Positions 8,516-17,001 of a DNA stretch of 38,724 nt are shown here, piece by piece. The first letter of the stretch is position 1; each line of letters opens with the position of its first letter. A program made the position numbers and the translations under genes. This DNA comes from an uncultured Alphaproteobacteria bacterium (GTDB lineage Bacteria; Pseudomonadota; Alphaproteobacteria; Micavibrionales; Micavibrionaceae): contig CAMLMM010000008.1 of the NCBI GenBank assembly GCA_946481105.1, positions 1 through 38,724 on the forward strand, given 5' to 3'. A model generated the notes under the pieces. That model was given only the letters and a program-made list of their open reading frames with translations, did not search any database and was not told the origin of the DNA.

Positions 8516-9513
8516 ACTTCCCGTTCGACCAGAAGAGTATTTTTTTTCTTACGAAAAATACAGCCGCCAAGCGTCGCTCCTTTAAATGTGTCAAATTTAT
8601 GAACACGTACCGCAAGACGTTCGATTTCCTCAAGCCTTACTTTAAGCAACGCTGTCGGATTAATCTGGGCGATGACCTTCTTCAAAATGCGGATACATAT
8701 CTCTTCTGGCAACTTAATAAACTCAAAAAATTTTATTTCGATACGCTCTGTATCCAAAATAACACATGTATTTTTATATTCTTTTTCAACCGTTTGGTCA
8801 ATAGCTTCCGACATTCTTGCAAATCTATTCGCTAAGGAATTAAGACGATCAATTCCTAGCCCCTCTTTTTCCAAAACATCAAATGAATTTCTGATACGAG
8901 ACCTTGCGTATCGAATATTTTGATTACTTGGATCTTCAATCCAGCTCATTTTGCGGCCAACCAGCGTCGCCAATAACGCCTCATGCCTTACATTAAGAAG
9001 CGGGCGTACAAGGGTAAGATTTTTATCATATGAAGAGATGGACGACATGCCCGCCAAGCCGTCAAGACCGCTTCCCTTTGCCAGACGAAACAGAACTGTC
9101 TCCGCCTGGTCGTTGGCGTTATGCGCTACAAATAAGTGCGCAATTTTCCTCTTTTTACAAAATTCAGCCATAAGGCCGTAGCGGGCAGCCCGCGCCATTT
9201 CCTGAATTCGGCTTTTTGGTTTAACCCCTTCCCACACTAATGTCTGATGATGTACCCCCAGCGGCGTCAGCCATTTTTTTACCTGAGCCGCCTCGCCTTT
9301 GGCTTCGGGTCGTAACCCATGATCAACTGTTATGGCATATAACTTATGCTGATTTGCCACGCACCATTCCTGAAGCAATACGGTCAAAGCCATACTATCC
9401 CCCCCGCCGGAAACAGCGATGGCAATATTTGAACCAGCAGGCAAAGCGAGGTTCAGCCCCTCCATTAAGGCAGAAAAATCAGCAGAAGAAACAGGATTAG
9501 CCGTTGCAACCAA
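8512..9513 (-). CDS. tilS: tRNA(Ile)-lysidine synthase
   Basis: TilS converts C34 of the tRNA-Ile CAU anticodon to lysidine using ATP and lysine, so AUA is read as isoleucine. The N-terminal N-type ATP pyrophosphatase domain has the PP-loop AVSGGGDSMALTVLL, and downstream motifs include TVDHGLRPEA, HNANDQAETVLFRLAKGSGLDGLAGM and RSRIRN. The 333-residue length is on the short side for TilS, with a reduced C-terminal domain. The start used here is a TTG overlapping the cpoB end by 17 nt. An in-frame ATG at 9465 would leave only about 15 residues before the PP-loop, so the start is uncertain. Co-transcribed with cpoB. Confidence 0.94.
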   Translation of the reverse strand: MVATANPVSSADFSALMEGLNLALPAGSNIAIAVSGGGDSMALTVLLQEWCVANQHKLYAITVDHGLRPEAKGEAAQVKKWLTPLGVHHQTLVWEGVKPKSRIQEMARAARYGLMAEFCKKRKIAHLFVAHNANDQAETVLFRLAKGSGLDGLAGMSSISSYDKNLTLVRPLLNVRHEALLATLVGRKMSWIEDPSNQNIRYARSRIRNSFDVLEKEGLGIDRLNSLANRFARMSEAIDQTVEKEYKNTCVILDTERIEIKFFEFIKLPEEICIRILKKVIAQINPTALLKVRLEEIERLAVRVHKFDTFKGATLGGCIFRKKKNTLLVEREV

Positions 9514-10537
9514 GTTTTGTCATTTCCTGATCAGCCCGGCGTAATGTTACACCCTGACCTGACGGGAACTCCTTACGCAATTGCTGAAGCGTGACACATC
9601 CCTCTTTCTTTTTGCCGGATGCACCAAGTGACATGCCCATCTTTAACAGGCTGTCGGCAACCTTCGGCCCTTGGGGGTATTTTTTATAGCTTTCGGCAAA
9701 AATGCGCGTTGCCTTTTCATATTGGCCTTGACCGTAATAGCATTCACCCAGCCAGTAAGTTGCGTTCGCTGCAAGGGGATGATCAGGGTTAGCCTTCAGA
9801 AAAGCCTCAAACCCCGTCCGGGCAGCAACATAGTTCCCGCTTTTCAGCTGCGAAAAAGCGGTTTCATACTGCGTGGTGGCATCGCTATTGCCCTGTGGCG
9901 GAATAGCTGCCCCGCCGGGAGCCTGATTAAGCGTCCCCAGATTATTGACCGAAGGTGAGTTAGGATCGGCTGGCGCATTCACATCGCGGGGCGGAGTTGT
10001 TGTCGCAGCTGGTGCAGGAGCCGCACCGGCAACTGGCATTCCAGATGGAGGGTCATCATCCATTTGCGTTACAGGCCCACCCATATCCTGCGGAGCCAAA
10101 GTACCCGATTGCGTCACGCCCGCACCCGACATCGGCGCCGCGCCCGGAACAGCATTGCCCTGAAAGCGCAGTTCAATATCTGCCAGCGCCTTTTCCAGTT
10201 GTGTTTTTAACTGCGCATTCTGAAAGCTCAGCTCTTCAACCTTGCCAGTCAGATCACGTACCTGTTTCTCCATATCGGACAAACGTGCCTCAACATCCGC
10301 CTGATAATCGGCTGAAGCCCCCCCTGATAATGGCGTAACCGAGCCAGCCGGCGGCATCTGACCTTTAAACACCGCGCGGGACAGCGTATCCATTTGCGCT
10401 TCAATGCGAGCCAGGCGCGATGCGTCCTGCGATTGCGCATTCACCGGCACAACTGAAATCATCAGGGCCGTGAAGGCACAGGCCGCAAGTGCGGCCTGTG
10501 TAAATGAACGTGGACTACGTGATTTCGTTACTTTCAT
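9497..10537 (-). CDS. cpoB: CpoB (YbgF), Tol-Pal-associated periplasmic protein
   Basis: CpoB coordinates peptidoglycan synthesis with outer-membrane constriction at division through TolA and PBP1B in enterobacteria. The 346-residue product has a signal peptide (to about residue 35, VNAQSQD), an N-terminal coiled coil (DVEARLSDMEKQVRDLTGKVEELSF region), a long Pro/Ala/Gly-rich linker (about 135-215), and C-terminal TPR-like repeats (YETAFSQLKSGNYVAARTGF, TYWLGECYYGQGQYEKA, PKVADSLLKMGMSL). I start at the ATG with GGAG six nt upstream; a TTG seven codons earlier has no ribosome binding site. It lies 21 nt after pal and overlaps tilS. Confidence 0.93.
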   Translation of the reverse strand: MKVTKSRSPRSFTQAALAACAFTALMISVVPVNAQSQDASRLARIEAQMDTLSRAVFKGQMPPAGSVTPLSGGASADYQADVEARLSDMEKQVRDLTGKVEELSFQNAQLKTQLEKALADIELRFQGNAVPGAAPMSGAGVTQSGTLAPQDMGGPVTQMDDDPPSGMPVAGAAPAPAATTTPPRDVNAPADPNSPSVNNLGTLNQAPGGAAIPPQGNSDATTQYETAFSQLKSGNYVAARTGFEAFLKANPDHPLAANATYWLGECYYGQGQYEKATRIFAESYKKYPQGPKVADSLLKMGMSLGASGKKKEGCVTLQQLRKEFPSGQGVTLRRADQEMTKLGCNG

Positions 10538-10558
10538 CAACGTCTCCACAATTCTCAA

Positions 10559-11077
10559 TTAGTTGACAACCGTTACGGCACGGCGGTTCTGTGCCCAACC
10601 CGATGGGGAAGCTTCCGGCACAGCTGGACGCTCTTTACCGTAGCTGATGGTTTCAATACGGCTGCTGTCGATGCCCTGGGACATCAGGTAGCTTTTGGCC
10701 GAGTTGGCACGACGCTCACCGAGCGCCAGGTTGTACTCGCGTGTTCCGCGCTCATCCGCATGACCTTCAACGGTGATGCGTACGTTTGGATATTGTTTCA
10801 GCCAAGCAACCTGACGATCAAGCGTTGCACGGGCTTCGGCCGACAGGTCAGACTGATCGTAGCCGAAGAAAACACGGTCGCCCACGTTCACGACCAGATC
10901 CTGTTGTGTGCCGGGAATAACACCGTTAACTGGCGCGCCCGTTCCCATGTCGGAACCAGCCAGCTGACTGCCGTTCATGCCGCCCATGGATGTGTCCATG
11001 GCTTTATCTTCATCAGAAGTACAAGCTGCCAGGGTAACGAGGGCGACAGACATTAAAAGGAAATTACGAATAGCCAT
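10559..11077 (-). CDS. pal: peptidoglycan-associated lipoprotein Pal
   Basis: Pal anchors the outer membrane to peptidoglycan as part of Tol-Pal. The 172-residue protein has a lipoprotein signal with lipobox LAAC (C19), a Gly/Ser/Met-rich linker, and a C-terminal OmpA-like domain (about 65-170). The OmpA-like domain contains VFFGYDQSDLSAEARATLD, VEGHADERGTREYNLALGERRA and SYGKERP, including the Asp and Arg that bind diaminopimelate. An AGGAG ribosome binding site is well placed. The 176-nt gap upstream probably carries a promoter, although none stands out. tolB, normally just upstream, is absent from this position. Confidence 0.96.
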   Translation of the reverse strand: MAIRNFLLMSVALVTLAACTSDEDKAMDTSMGGMNGSQLAGSDMGTGAPVNGVIPGTQQDLVVNVGDRVFFGYDQSDLSAEARATLDRQVAWLKQYPNVRITVEGHADERGTREYNLALGERRANSAKSYLMSQGIDSSRIETISYGKERPAVPEASPSGWAQNRRAVTVVN

Positions 11078-11253
11078 GATGAAGGACTCCTGTGGGTGGT
11101 GGTTATTTTATGATGGCGAAGCCCGACTGATTCGCCGGGAGTACCTGAAACTCCTTCATACTTAGCCCGACAAGGCCCGCGCCGCAAGGGGGAAACACGG
11201 ATTTTTTTGGAATTTTTCCAAAGACATGCACAGCCCGAAAGAGCATATTCTGT

Positions 11254-12090
11254 CTAATCCGTGCGCAGCCTGAGTGTCCGCAGCAGAACTTCGGCATCAT
11301 AACGATCCTGTGGTGAAATATCAGCGTCCAGATATTCCTCAACAGCTTTAATCGCCCCATTTACCTGCCCTAAGCGCGCCAGAAGAACGCTTTGATCCAG
11401 CAACAGGCGCGGCTCCCGCGGGGCGAATTTTTTCATGACCTTTACTGTAACCAGCGCACCTGCATAATCTTCGGACTCAATCTGCCTGAATTTGATGTTG
11501 TTCTGCAGGCGAAGCAGAATCTCTCTATTGGATATCTCCTGATAAAACTCCGTCGATAATTCTGCCTTGGGTCCGGCTGATAATTTTAGTAACTGCCGCA
11601 AATCAGCTGCCTGCATTATTTGAAACTGGTTAAACGGGTCACTGAGAATACGTTGCCCTTCCTCATCAAAGCGTATCAGAAAATGACCAGGGAAATTTAT
11701 GCCCTTAATATCCCATCCCTGCGCCCTGCCGCATTCAATCGCAAGAATCGACAAGGCAATTGGCAGGCCTTTGCGGCGATCGATGACTTCAATCATATCC
11801 GCATTGCGCAGATCGTCATAATTATCCTTATCCCCCAGATAACCAAACTGGTCGCATATCACATGCTTCAGCGCGGCGATGCGCGTTTCCTGATTATCCT
11901 TGCTGCCTGCTGACACCAGTTCCGCATGACGTTCGGCTACATGCGATATCATCTTTTTCAGATGGTTGATATACGCATCACCTGAACGGCCCGGATGGCG
12001 CAGAAGGGCAAGGTTCAGCGCCACATCGAAAAGTGGGATATCCTTATCATGCAGAAGGCCGGCCTGGCTTAAAAAATCATCCGCATTCAT
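11254..12090 (-). CDS. SirB1-family transglutaminase-like protein
   Basis: This 278-residue cytoplasmic protein has the SirB1 N-terminal transglutaminase-like domain. The conserved core runs from YDDLRNADMIEVIDRRKG through LPIALSILAIECGRAQGW to INFPGHFLIRF. A C-terminal helical TPR-like region follows (YAGALVTVKVMKKFAP, LLARLGQVNGAIKAVEEYL). The biochemical role of the family is not established. It lies 9 nt downstream of the BON lipoprotein gene and is likely in the rsmI-yraN-BON operon; a 176-nt gap then separates it from pal. Confidence 0.88.
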   Translation of the reverse strand: MNADDFLSQAGLLHDKDIPLFDVALNLALLRHPGRSGDAYINHLKKMISHVAERHAELVSAGSKDNQETRIAALKHVICDQFGYLGDKDNYDDLRNADMIEVIDRRKGLPIALSILAIECGRAQGWDIKGINFPGHFLIRFDEEGQRILSDPFNQFQIMQAADLRQLLKLSAGPKAELSTEFYQEISNREILLRLQNNIKFRQIESEDYAGALVTVKVMKKFAPREPRLLLDQSVLLARLGQVNGAIKAVEEYLDADISPQDRYDAEVLLRTLRLRTD

Positions 12091-12099
12091 TCGGCACGC

Positions 12100-12912
12100 T
12101 TACGGGGGCAAAACTTCGGACTGAATGGATGATGGCCCGCTGGAGGATGGGGGTGGTGCAGGTGTGTAACTGGAATCAGCGGGCATAGTCGTTACAGGCG
12201 GCTGATAGGTGCCATAGCTGTTATCCGGCGTAATCTGGGTTGGAGCGCCGCTTGTCTGCGTGGTTGACGATGCAGGCCCTGTTCCAGCCACAGGCACACC
12301 GGTATTTTCCGGCAAGGTTGCCTGCCCGGCCAGTTTCACATAGCTGACAACCTCTTTCACGCCTTTTATTTTCTTGGCGATCCGAATAACAGTATCAAGT
12401 TCATTTTCGCTCTGGGCGACCCCCATCAGATAGACAGTACCCCCGACAACTTCGATAGAATAATTTATCGACTGCACGTATTTTTCAAATGTCAGACGTG
12501 TGCGCAACTGTCCCGCGATCCATGTATCCTGCGCATAGCTGCCGAAACTGGCGGCGTCACCGACACGCACCTCATTGATAACCTGCTTGACGCCCTTTGG
12601 CTGCCAGGCCAGACGAATGGCTTCAACCCTGTCTTCCGGTTTTTGAACAACGCCCGTTACCAGAACACGGCCTTGATTAACCGTCAGGTTTAATTTGCGG
12701 AACATATCGACATCGCGTTTGAACCACAGGTCACTGATTTTTACGCGAATGGATTCGTCAGTAATCGAATTCTGCAGCCCGCCTTCGCGGGCCGCGCCAA
12801 TACCTACTGCCGCCCCGGCACCCGCAGCCAGCCCCACGGCACCGCATCCCGTCAGCAGCAGCGACGAAGCCATCAATGAAAGAACAAGTTTGGTCTGATA
12901 GGGGTGTTGCAT
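12100..12912 (-). CDS. BON-domain lipoprotein (OsmY/DolP-like)
   Basis: This 270-residue lipoprotein has lipobox LTGC (C23), a Gly/Ala-rich segment, and two BON domains (about 50-115 and 125-195) with the signatures NLTVNQGRVLVTGVVQ and YSIEVVGGTVYLMGVAQSENE. It ends in a Thr/Pro/Ser-rich tail of about 70 residues. BON proteins such as DolP act at the outer membrane and bind anionic phospholipids. The yraN-BON neighbourhood matches the E. coli rsmI-yraM-yraN-diaA-yraP(dolP) cluster, which supports a DolP-like role. I chose the ATG with AAAGGA upstream; a longer reading would overlap yraN. Confidence 0.88.
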   Translation of the reverse strand: MQHPYQTKLVLSLMASSLLLTGCGAVGLAAGAGAAVGIGAAREGGLQNSITDESIRVKISDLWFKRDVDMFRKLNLTVNQGRVLVTGVVQKPEDRVEAIRLAWQPKGVKQVINEVRVGDAASFGSYAQDTWIAGQLRTRLTFEKYVQSINYSIEVVGGTVYLMGVAQSENELDTVIRIAKKIKGVKEVVSYVKLAGQATLPENTGVPVAGTGPASSTTQTSGAPTQITPDNSYGTYQPPVTTMPADSSYTPAPPPSSSGPSSIQSEVLPP

Positions 12913-12943
12913 GGTAAATCCTTTGAAGCGAATCAATGTGCCA

Positions 12944-13309
12944 TTATGTAGGCGGAAGCCAGGCATTGTCCAGATGCCTTAGCCGCCATCCCGCCACGGC
13001 GATGACGTCAAAACGGCTCTGCCCGGGCCAATCCCCCTGCCGCGATAAATAATGCCCTGCCGCACGGCTAATTCGCCCCTGCATCGCCTGTGTAATGGAT
13101 TCAAGCCCCCCATCCAGACTTGGGCGCAATTTCACTTCAACAAAAATAAGCGTGTCCCGCCGCCGCATAATTAAATCAACCTCACCTACAGGGGTTTTAT
13201 AACGCCACGCCTGCAGCCGATAACCCTTTAAAGTAAGAAAAAGCAGCGCATAAATTTCAGCCACAAGACCGCGCGCATGATTTGTACTGAAATCGCGCGC
13301 CAGTCTCAT
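12944..13309 (-). CDS. yraN: YraN family (UPF0102) endonuclease-like protein
   Basis: This 121-residue protein has the restriction-endonuclease-like fold typical of YraN. It shows ARGLVAEIYALLFLTLKGY followed by the nuclease-like pattern GEVDLIMRRRDTLIFVEVK (Asp...Glu-x-Lys), then an alpha/beta tail (RFDVIAVAG). Family function is poorly defined; links to Holliday-junction or natural-transformation processes have been suggested. The start codon overlaps the rsmI stop by 4 nt, so the two are translationally coupled. Confidence 0.92.
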   Translation of the reverse strand: MRLARDFSTNHARGLVAEIYALLFLTLKGYRLQAWRYKTPVGEVDLIMRRRDTLIFVEVKLRPSLDGGLESITQAMQGRISRAAGHYLSRQGDWPGQSRFDVIAVAGWRLRHLDNAWLPPT

Positions 13310-14184
13310 GGGGCATTATCCTTCAATTCAAGCGCCCGATTATAAACTTGCTTTTTGGGCAGCCCTGTCGCCGCGGCTACATCTGCCACAGTCTCTTTCA
13401 GTGAGGTTGACCTCATGGCCTTTATCAATAAATTATCCAGGCCTTCTTCCGAAACATGTTCTTCGCTGCCGCGGCCAACAACCAGAACGATTTCCCCTTT
13501 CGGCGGCCCGTGATCTCGCAGCCGTTGAAGTATACCTTCCGCATCACTGACCCAGATATCTTCAAACATCTTTGTCAATTCACGGGTCAGGGTTACAGGG
13601 CGATTCCCCAGGACTGCCAGAATATCGGCACAGCAATCTTCAACACGGGAAGCACTTTCAAACAGAATAAGCGTGGAGGGCACAGATCTCCATTTCTCCA
13701 AAACATCCTGACGTGCTTTGGTTTTCTGGGGAAGAAAGCCCAGAAACGAGAATGTATCACTTGGTAATCCGGACAACTGGACTGCCATTAATGGCGCGTT
13801 GGCACCCGGCATGCTGGTCACATATATGTTGTCGCTTAAACAATCCTTCACCAGCTTATAACCTGGATCCGATATCAATGGCATACCGGCATCACTGATT
13901 AATGCCACCGATTTCCCTTCCCGTATAATTTGTAAAAGTTGCGGACGCTGAACAGACGCATTGTGATCATGATAGGGCATCAGTTTCTTTTTCAGCCCCA
14001 GCGCCGCCAAAAATTTGCCGCTGACCCGCGTGTCTTCGCAGGCAACTACATCGACTGCCTTTAATACATCCAGCGCACGCAGCGTAATATCGCGCATATT
14101 GCCAATCGGCGTGGCGACAAGGTAAAGCCCTGCTTTTAGGGAAATATCCTGAATATCTGTAAAACTTGGGCTTGGCACTGGCAT
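13306..14184 (-). CDS. rsmI: 16S rRNA (cytidine-1402-2'-O)-methyltransferase
   Basis: RsmI 2'-O-methylates C1402 in the ribosomal P site using S-adenosylmethionine. The 292-residue protein has the tetrapyrrole-methylase fold with the signature LYLVATPIGNMRDITLRAL and EDTRVSGKFL. It also has the loop ALISDAGMPLISDPGYKLV, the FLGFLPQK motif and the C-terminal GEIVLVVGRG. A start at the ATG before PVPSPSF matches the family better than an ATG 20 codons upstream that would overlap the divergent LppC gene. First gene of the minus-strand run; its promoter must lie in the short divergent gap. Confidence 0.95.
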   Translation of the reverse strand: MPVPSPSFTDIQDISLKAGLYLVATPIGNMRDITLRALDVLKAVDVVACEDTRVSGKFLAALGLKKKLMPYHDHNASVQRPQLLQIIREGKSVALISDAGMPLISDPGYKLVKDCLSDNIYVTSMPGANAPLMAVQLSGLPSDTFSFLGFLPQKTKARQDVLEKWRSVPSTLILFESASRVEDCCADILAVLGNRPVTLTRELTKMFEDIWVSDAEGILQRLRDHGPPKGEIVLVVGRGSEEHVSEEGLDNLLIKAMRSTSLKETVADVAAATGLPKKQVYNRALELKDNAP

Positions 14185-14237
14185 GAACCGTTCATTTTGT
14201 GTAATTTCAACTGACGTTAATATATAGGGAGCCATCC

Positions 14238-15458
14238 ATGCCACGCAATCCGCTTTCTGCTGTCCGTTACGCCCTTCTTATCAGCACCTGCCTCTTAAGC
14301 GCCTGCGAAGGGACCGGGTCGAGTCCCTGGGGTGGTCGTGGCTCAACCAATCCCTGGGCCGTTCCGCAGCCCCCGGCGGATAATGCCAGCACCGCACCTG
14401 TTGCCGCGGCCCCCGAAACTTCGCCCCTTCCGCCTTCGCTTATCCAGCCTACCCCCGCAGCAGCCAAAGTTGCCCTGCTGTTACCTTTGACCGGACGTGG
14501 CGCAGATACCGGGCAGGCGATGCTGAACGCCGCTCAGTTGGCGATGTTCGATCTGAATGCCACCTCGCTTTTTGAACTTCTGCCGCAAGATACCGGCGAA
14601 GGCGCCGATCAGGCCGCCATAAAAGCTTTACAGGCCAATTCCAATCTCATTATCGGCCCGCTCTTTTCCGATAGCACAAAAATCGTCGCTCCTATCGCCC
14701 TGCAAAAAGGAATTAATGTCGTATCTTTCTCAACAGATGTTAGTGCTGCGATGGGCTCGACATTCCTGATGGGCTTTGTCCCCCAAACTCAGGTTGAGCA
14801 AATTCTGGATTATGCCGCTTCTTCCGGCTTGCGTAATATAGCTGTCATTGCCCCACGGGACACTTATGGCGATTCTGTCACATCCACCTTTTATGGCCAT
14901 GTGCAGCGGCGTGGTCTGACCAATGCCGGAATTTTACGCTATGATGCCAAATCAGGGCTCACTCCTGATCAGATTAAAACGATCTCGGCCTCAACCCAGG
15001 CTGTGTTGATCGCCGCGTCTGGCCCTGAAGCCGCAAAAATATCCGCCCAGCTTACCGCCCAGGGATTGCCGCCCAGCACCGTCAAACGGCTCGGCACCGG
15101 CCTGTGGGATCAACCCGCCGTTGCTAAAATTCCCGAACTTCAGGGTGCGTGGTACGCAGCCTCCTCCCCGCGCCTGCGCGTAAAATTTGAACAGCGTTAT
15201 TTTGAAACCTATGGCCAGCAGCCCCCCCGTCTGGCCTCTCTGGCCTATGACGCGACGGCTCTGGCCGTTGTCCTTGCCAAATCCGGACGCGGTTATGGGC
15301 GGGATACACTCACGAACCCAAGCGGATTTGCCGGAATTGACGGTATTTTCCGCTTTCGGCAGGATGGCCTGGCCGAGCGTGGATTAGCGATCCTTGAAAT
15401 AAACAACGGGAATGCACGAGTTATCCGCGAAGCTCCTAATAATTTCAGCGGTCAATAG
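14238..15458 (+). CDS. LppC/LpoA-family lipoprotein (penicillin-binding-protein activator-like)
   Basis: This 406-residue outer-membrane lipoprotein has lipobox LSAC (C23), a low-complexity Pro/Ala linker (about 30-75), and a type-1 periplasmic-binding fold starting at VALLLPLTGRGADTGQAML. The fold is recognisable through NLIIGPLFSDSTKIVAP and RNIAVIAPRDTYGDS to ASLAYDATALAVVLAKSG. It corresponds to the C-terminal half of E. coli LpoA, which activates PBP1A. It lacks LpoA's N-terminal TPR half, as is usual in alphaproteobacteria. GGGAG serves as ribosome binding site. It is divergent from rsmI, a conserved arrangement. Confidence 0.9.
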   Translation: MPRNPLSAVRYALLISTCLLSACEGTGSSPWGGRGSTNPWAVPQPPADNASTAPVAAAPETSPLPPSLIQPTPAAAKVALLLPLTGRGADTGQAMLNAAQLAMFDLNATSLFELLPQDTGEGADQAAIKALQANSNLIIGPLFSDSTKIVAPIALQKGINVVSFSTDVSAAMGSTFLMGFVPQTQVEQILDYAASSGLRNIAVIAPRDTYGDSVTSTFYGHVQRRGLTNAGILRYDAKSGLTPDQIKTISASTQAVLIAASGPEAAKISAQLTAQGLPPSTVKRLGTGLWDQPAVAKIPELQGAWYAASSPRLRVKFEQRYFETYGQQPPRLASLAYDATALAVVLAKSGRGYGRDTLTNPSGFAGIDGIFRFRQDGLAERGLAILEINNGNARVIREAPNNFSGQ

Positions 15459-15509
15459 AAAAAAAGCGCCAAAAAGTTAATTTTTTTACATTTTTAACGT
15501 GTCTTTTTC

Positions 15510-15539
15510 TTGCCCTTTCATCATGTTCAGGTCTATGTA
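15510..15539 (+). promoter_or_regulatory. candidate sigma-70 promoter for the TetR-ThiE-like pair
   Basis: TTGCCC (-35) and TATGTA (-10) are separated by 18 nt, about 40 nt upstream of the TetR start. The AT-rich stretch before it contains a weak GTTAA...TTAAC repeat. This is a pattern match only. Confidence 0.35.
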
Positions 15540-15586
15540 TGGGCCTTCAAAAATTCAGAACTTGATTGAAGTGAGTAAGGATACAC

Positions 15587-16246
15587 ATGTCGTCTGCCGT
15601 TCCAGCCTTATCCATCCCCGATAACCAACCAGAGGTAGCGGAAGCCGAATCAGCTAATGCAGCTGTAAAACCCGAAACGCGTATAAATGGTCGCCCACGC
15701 AGCGAAAAGTCGATGCAGGCCATTCTCGATTCAACCAATAAAATGTTGCTGCATTCTCCTGTGCGGGAAGTCTCCATTGAAGCCGTTGCCAAGAAGGCTG
15801 GCGTAGGAAAAACCACCATCTACCGTTGGTGGCCGAACAAAGTGGCACTTATTCTCGACGCCATTACCGGTCCGATGAATGTTCTGCCCGCATCTGTATC
15901 TGGCGGCAGCCCGAAAGATTTGCTGGTCAAACAACTGGAGCGCTTTGCGCGTATCTGCCGTGGCCGCGGCGGCAAAGTCATCGCTGAAATTTATTCCGAA
16001 GCACAGGGCAATGCCGAGCTGCAATCCTTGTTCTTTGAAAAATTCATGATCCAGCACGAAGAAATACTCGCCAGCATATTGGAACAAGGTAAAAGCGCCG
16101 GTGAATTCCGCGCCAATCTTGATACCGCCCTCGCCGTTGATATGATTTATGGCGCGTTCTTCTATCATCTGATGAGTTCACCAGAACCTCTCAGCCAGGA
16201 ATTTGCCGATCATATGATTGTCGAAGCGCTGCGAATGGTCGCCTAA
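15587..16246 (+). CDS. TetR/AcrR-family transcriptional regulator
   Basis: This 219-residue one-component repressor has a non-conserved N-terminal extension of about 35 residues. The TetR helix-turn-helix follows (about 40-85; VSIEAVAKKAGVGKTTIYRWWPNK), then a helical ligand-binding domain with a TetR_C-type pattern (FARICRGRGGKVIAEIYSEAQGN, YGAFFYHLMSS). A GTAAGGA ribosome binding site lies near the ATG. The ThiE-like gene begins 2 nt after the stop, so the two are translated from one message. The ligand is unknown; local autoregulation is likely for this family. Confidence 0.93.
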   Translation: MSSAVPALSIPDNQPEVAEAESANAAVKPETRINGRPRSEKSMQAILDSTNKMLLHSPVREVSIEAVAKKAGVGKTTIYRWWPNKVALILDAITGPMNVLPASVSGGSPKDLLVKQLERFARICRGRGGKVIAEIYSEAQGNAELQSLFFEKFMIQHEEILASILEQGKSAGEFRANLDTALAVDMIYGAFFYHLMSSPEPLSQEFADHMIVEALRMVA

Positions 16247-16248
16247 GA

Positions 16249-16935
16249 ATGGAATCTAAGGAATCTGTTGTTCCCACCCCATCAGCATCTGCTCCAGAAT
16301 GCGGACTATATATTGTCCTCCCGGAAACCACCGATCATGAGAAGCAGAACTTCCAACTGGGGCAGGCTTTGCACGGAGCGAACAGGTTTTCAACTTATGC
16401 CCTAAACCGCCATATTGTTGAACTGCGTCACCTGCCATCTGAAAACGCTGCTGACATCGCGCGCAATTATGTATCGACCTGTAAACGTAATGGCTTTATT
16501 TTTCTGATGCACGACAACCCGGAACTGGCCCGTGATGTTGGGGCCGATGGCATCACTTGCTCAGCGCTCGACAAAGTCACCCATGCCCGTAAAACAATGG
16601 GCGAAGATGCAATCATTGGCATGCGTTGCGCCACACTCAATGAAGCAAAGTCCGCTCTGGAATTTAATCTTGATTTTGTCAGCTTTTACTCCGCCCCTAC
16701 GGGCGATAGTCTCATCTCGCTGATAAACTGGTGGACAACCAAAACGGAAAATCCAGCGGCGGTTGAAGGACCATTCGACCCTGAAAATTGCGCTACGTTT
16801 GTTATGGCGGGGGCAACCTTTATCGAATCGGACCATCACATCTGGACCCACCCGTCCGGCAACATGATGCAAGGCGTGGTCAACATGCTCGACGCATTTG
16901 AACGTCATCGGCCAAACTTTACCCGTTTAAACTGA
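16249..16935 (+). CDS. thiamine-phosphate-synthase/TenI-like TIM-barrel protein, degenerate
   Basis: This 228-residue protein has an N-terminal stretch with no clear fold, then a pattern resembling ThiE/TenI barrels. It reads GLYIVLPE, then VELRHLPSENAADIARNY in place of the usual QLR.K segment, then GFIFLMHDNPELARDVGADGITCS where ThiE has NDxxxLAxxxxADGVHLGQ, and finally IIGMRCATLNEAKSAL...DFVSFYSA. The phosphate-binding GVHLGQ motif and the basic residue after QLR are altered, so catalysis of thiamine phosphate formation is doubtful. Coupling to a TetR gene is unusual for a thiamine gene. I propose a family member with changed function; the fold is moderately sure, the function unknown. Confidence 0.68.
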   Translation: MESKESVVPTPSASAPECGLYIVLPETTDHEKQNFQLGQALHGANRFSTYALNRHIVELRHLPSENAADIARNYVSTCKRNGFIFLMHDNPELARDVGADGITCSALDKVTHARKTMGEDAIIGMRCATLNEAKSALEFNLDFVSFYSAPTGDSLISLINWWTTKTENPAAVEGPFDPENCATFVMAGATFIESDHHIWTHPSGNMMQGVVNMLDAFERHRPNFTRLN

Positions 16936-16942
16936 CTGTAAT

Positions 16943-16971
16943 TTGACGAATATCCGTAATCTTGCTACAAG
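16943..16971 (+). promoter_or_regulatory. candidate sigma-70 promoter of the 275-residue orphan gene
   Basis: TTGACG (-35) and TACAAG (-10) have an ideal 17-nt spacer, ending 30 nt before the ATG at 17002. The -35 matches five of six consensus bases, the -10 four of six. Confidence 0.45.
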
Positions 16972-17001
16972 TTTGTTCATAAAATAAAGAACAGGGATAT
17001 C

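Noticed and set aside
11206..11222. 7-bp hairpin TTTGGAA/TTCCAAA between the SirB1 gene and pal
   Set aside because: Not followed by a T-run on either strand, so not counted as a terminator.
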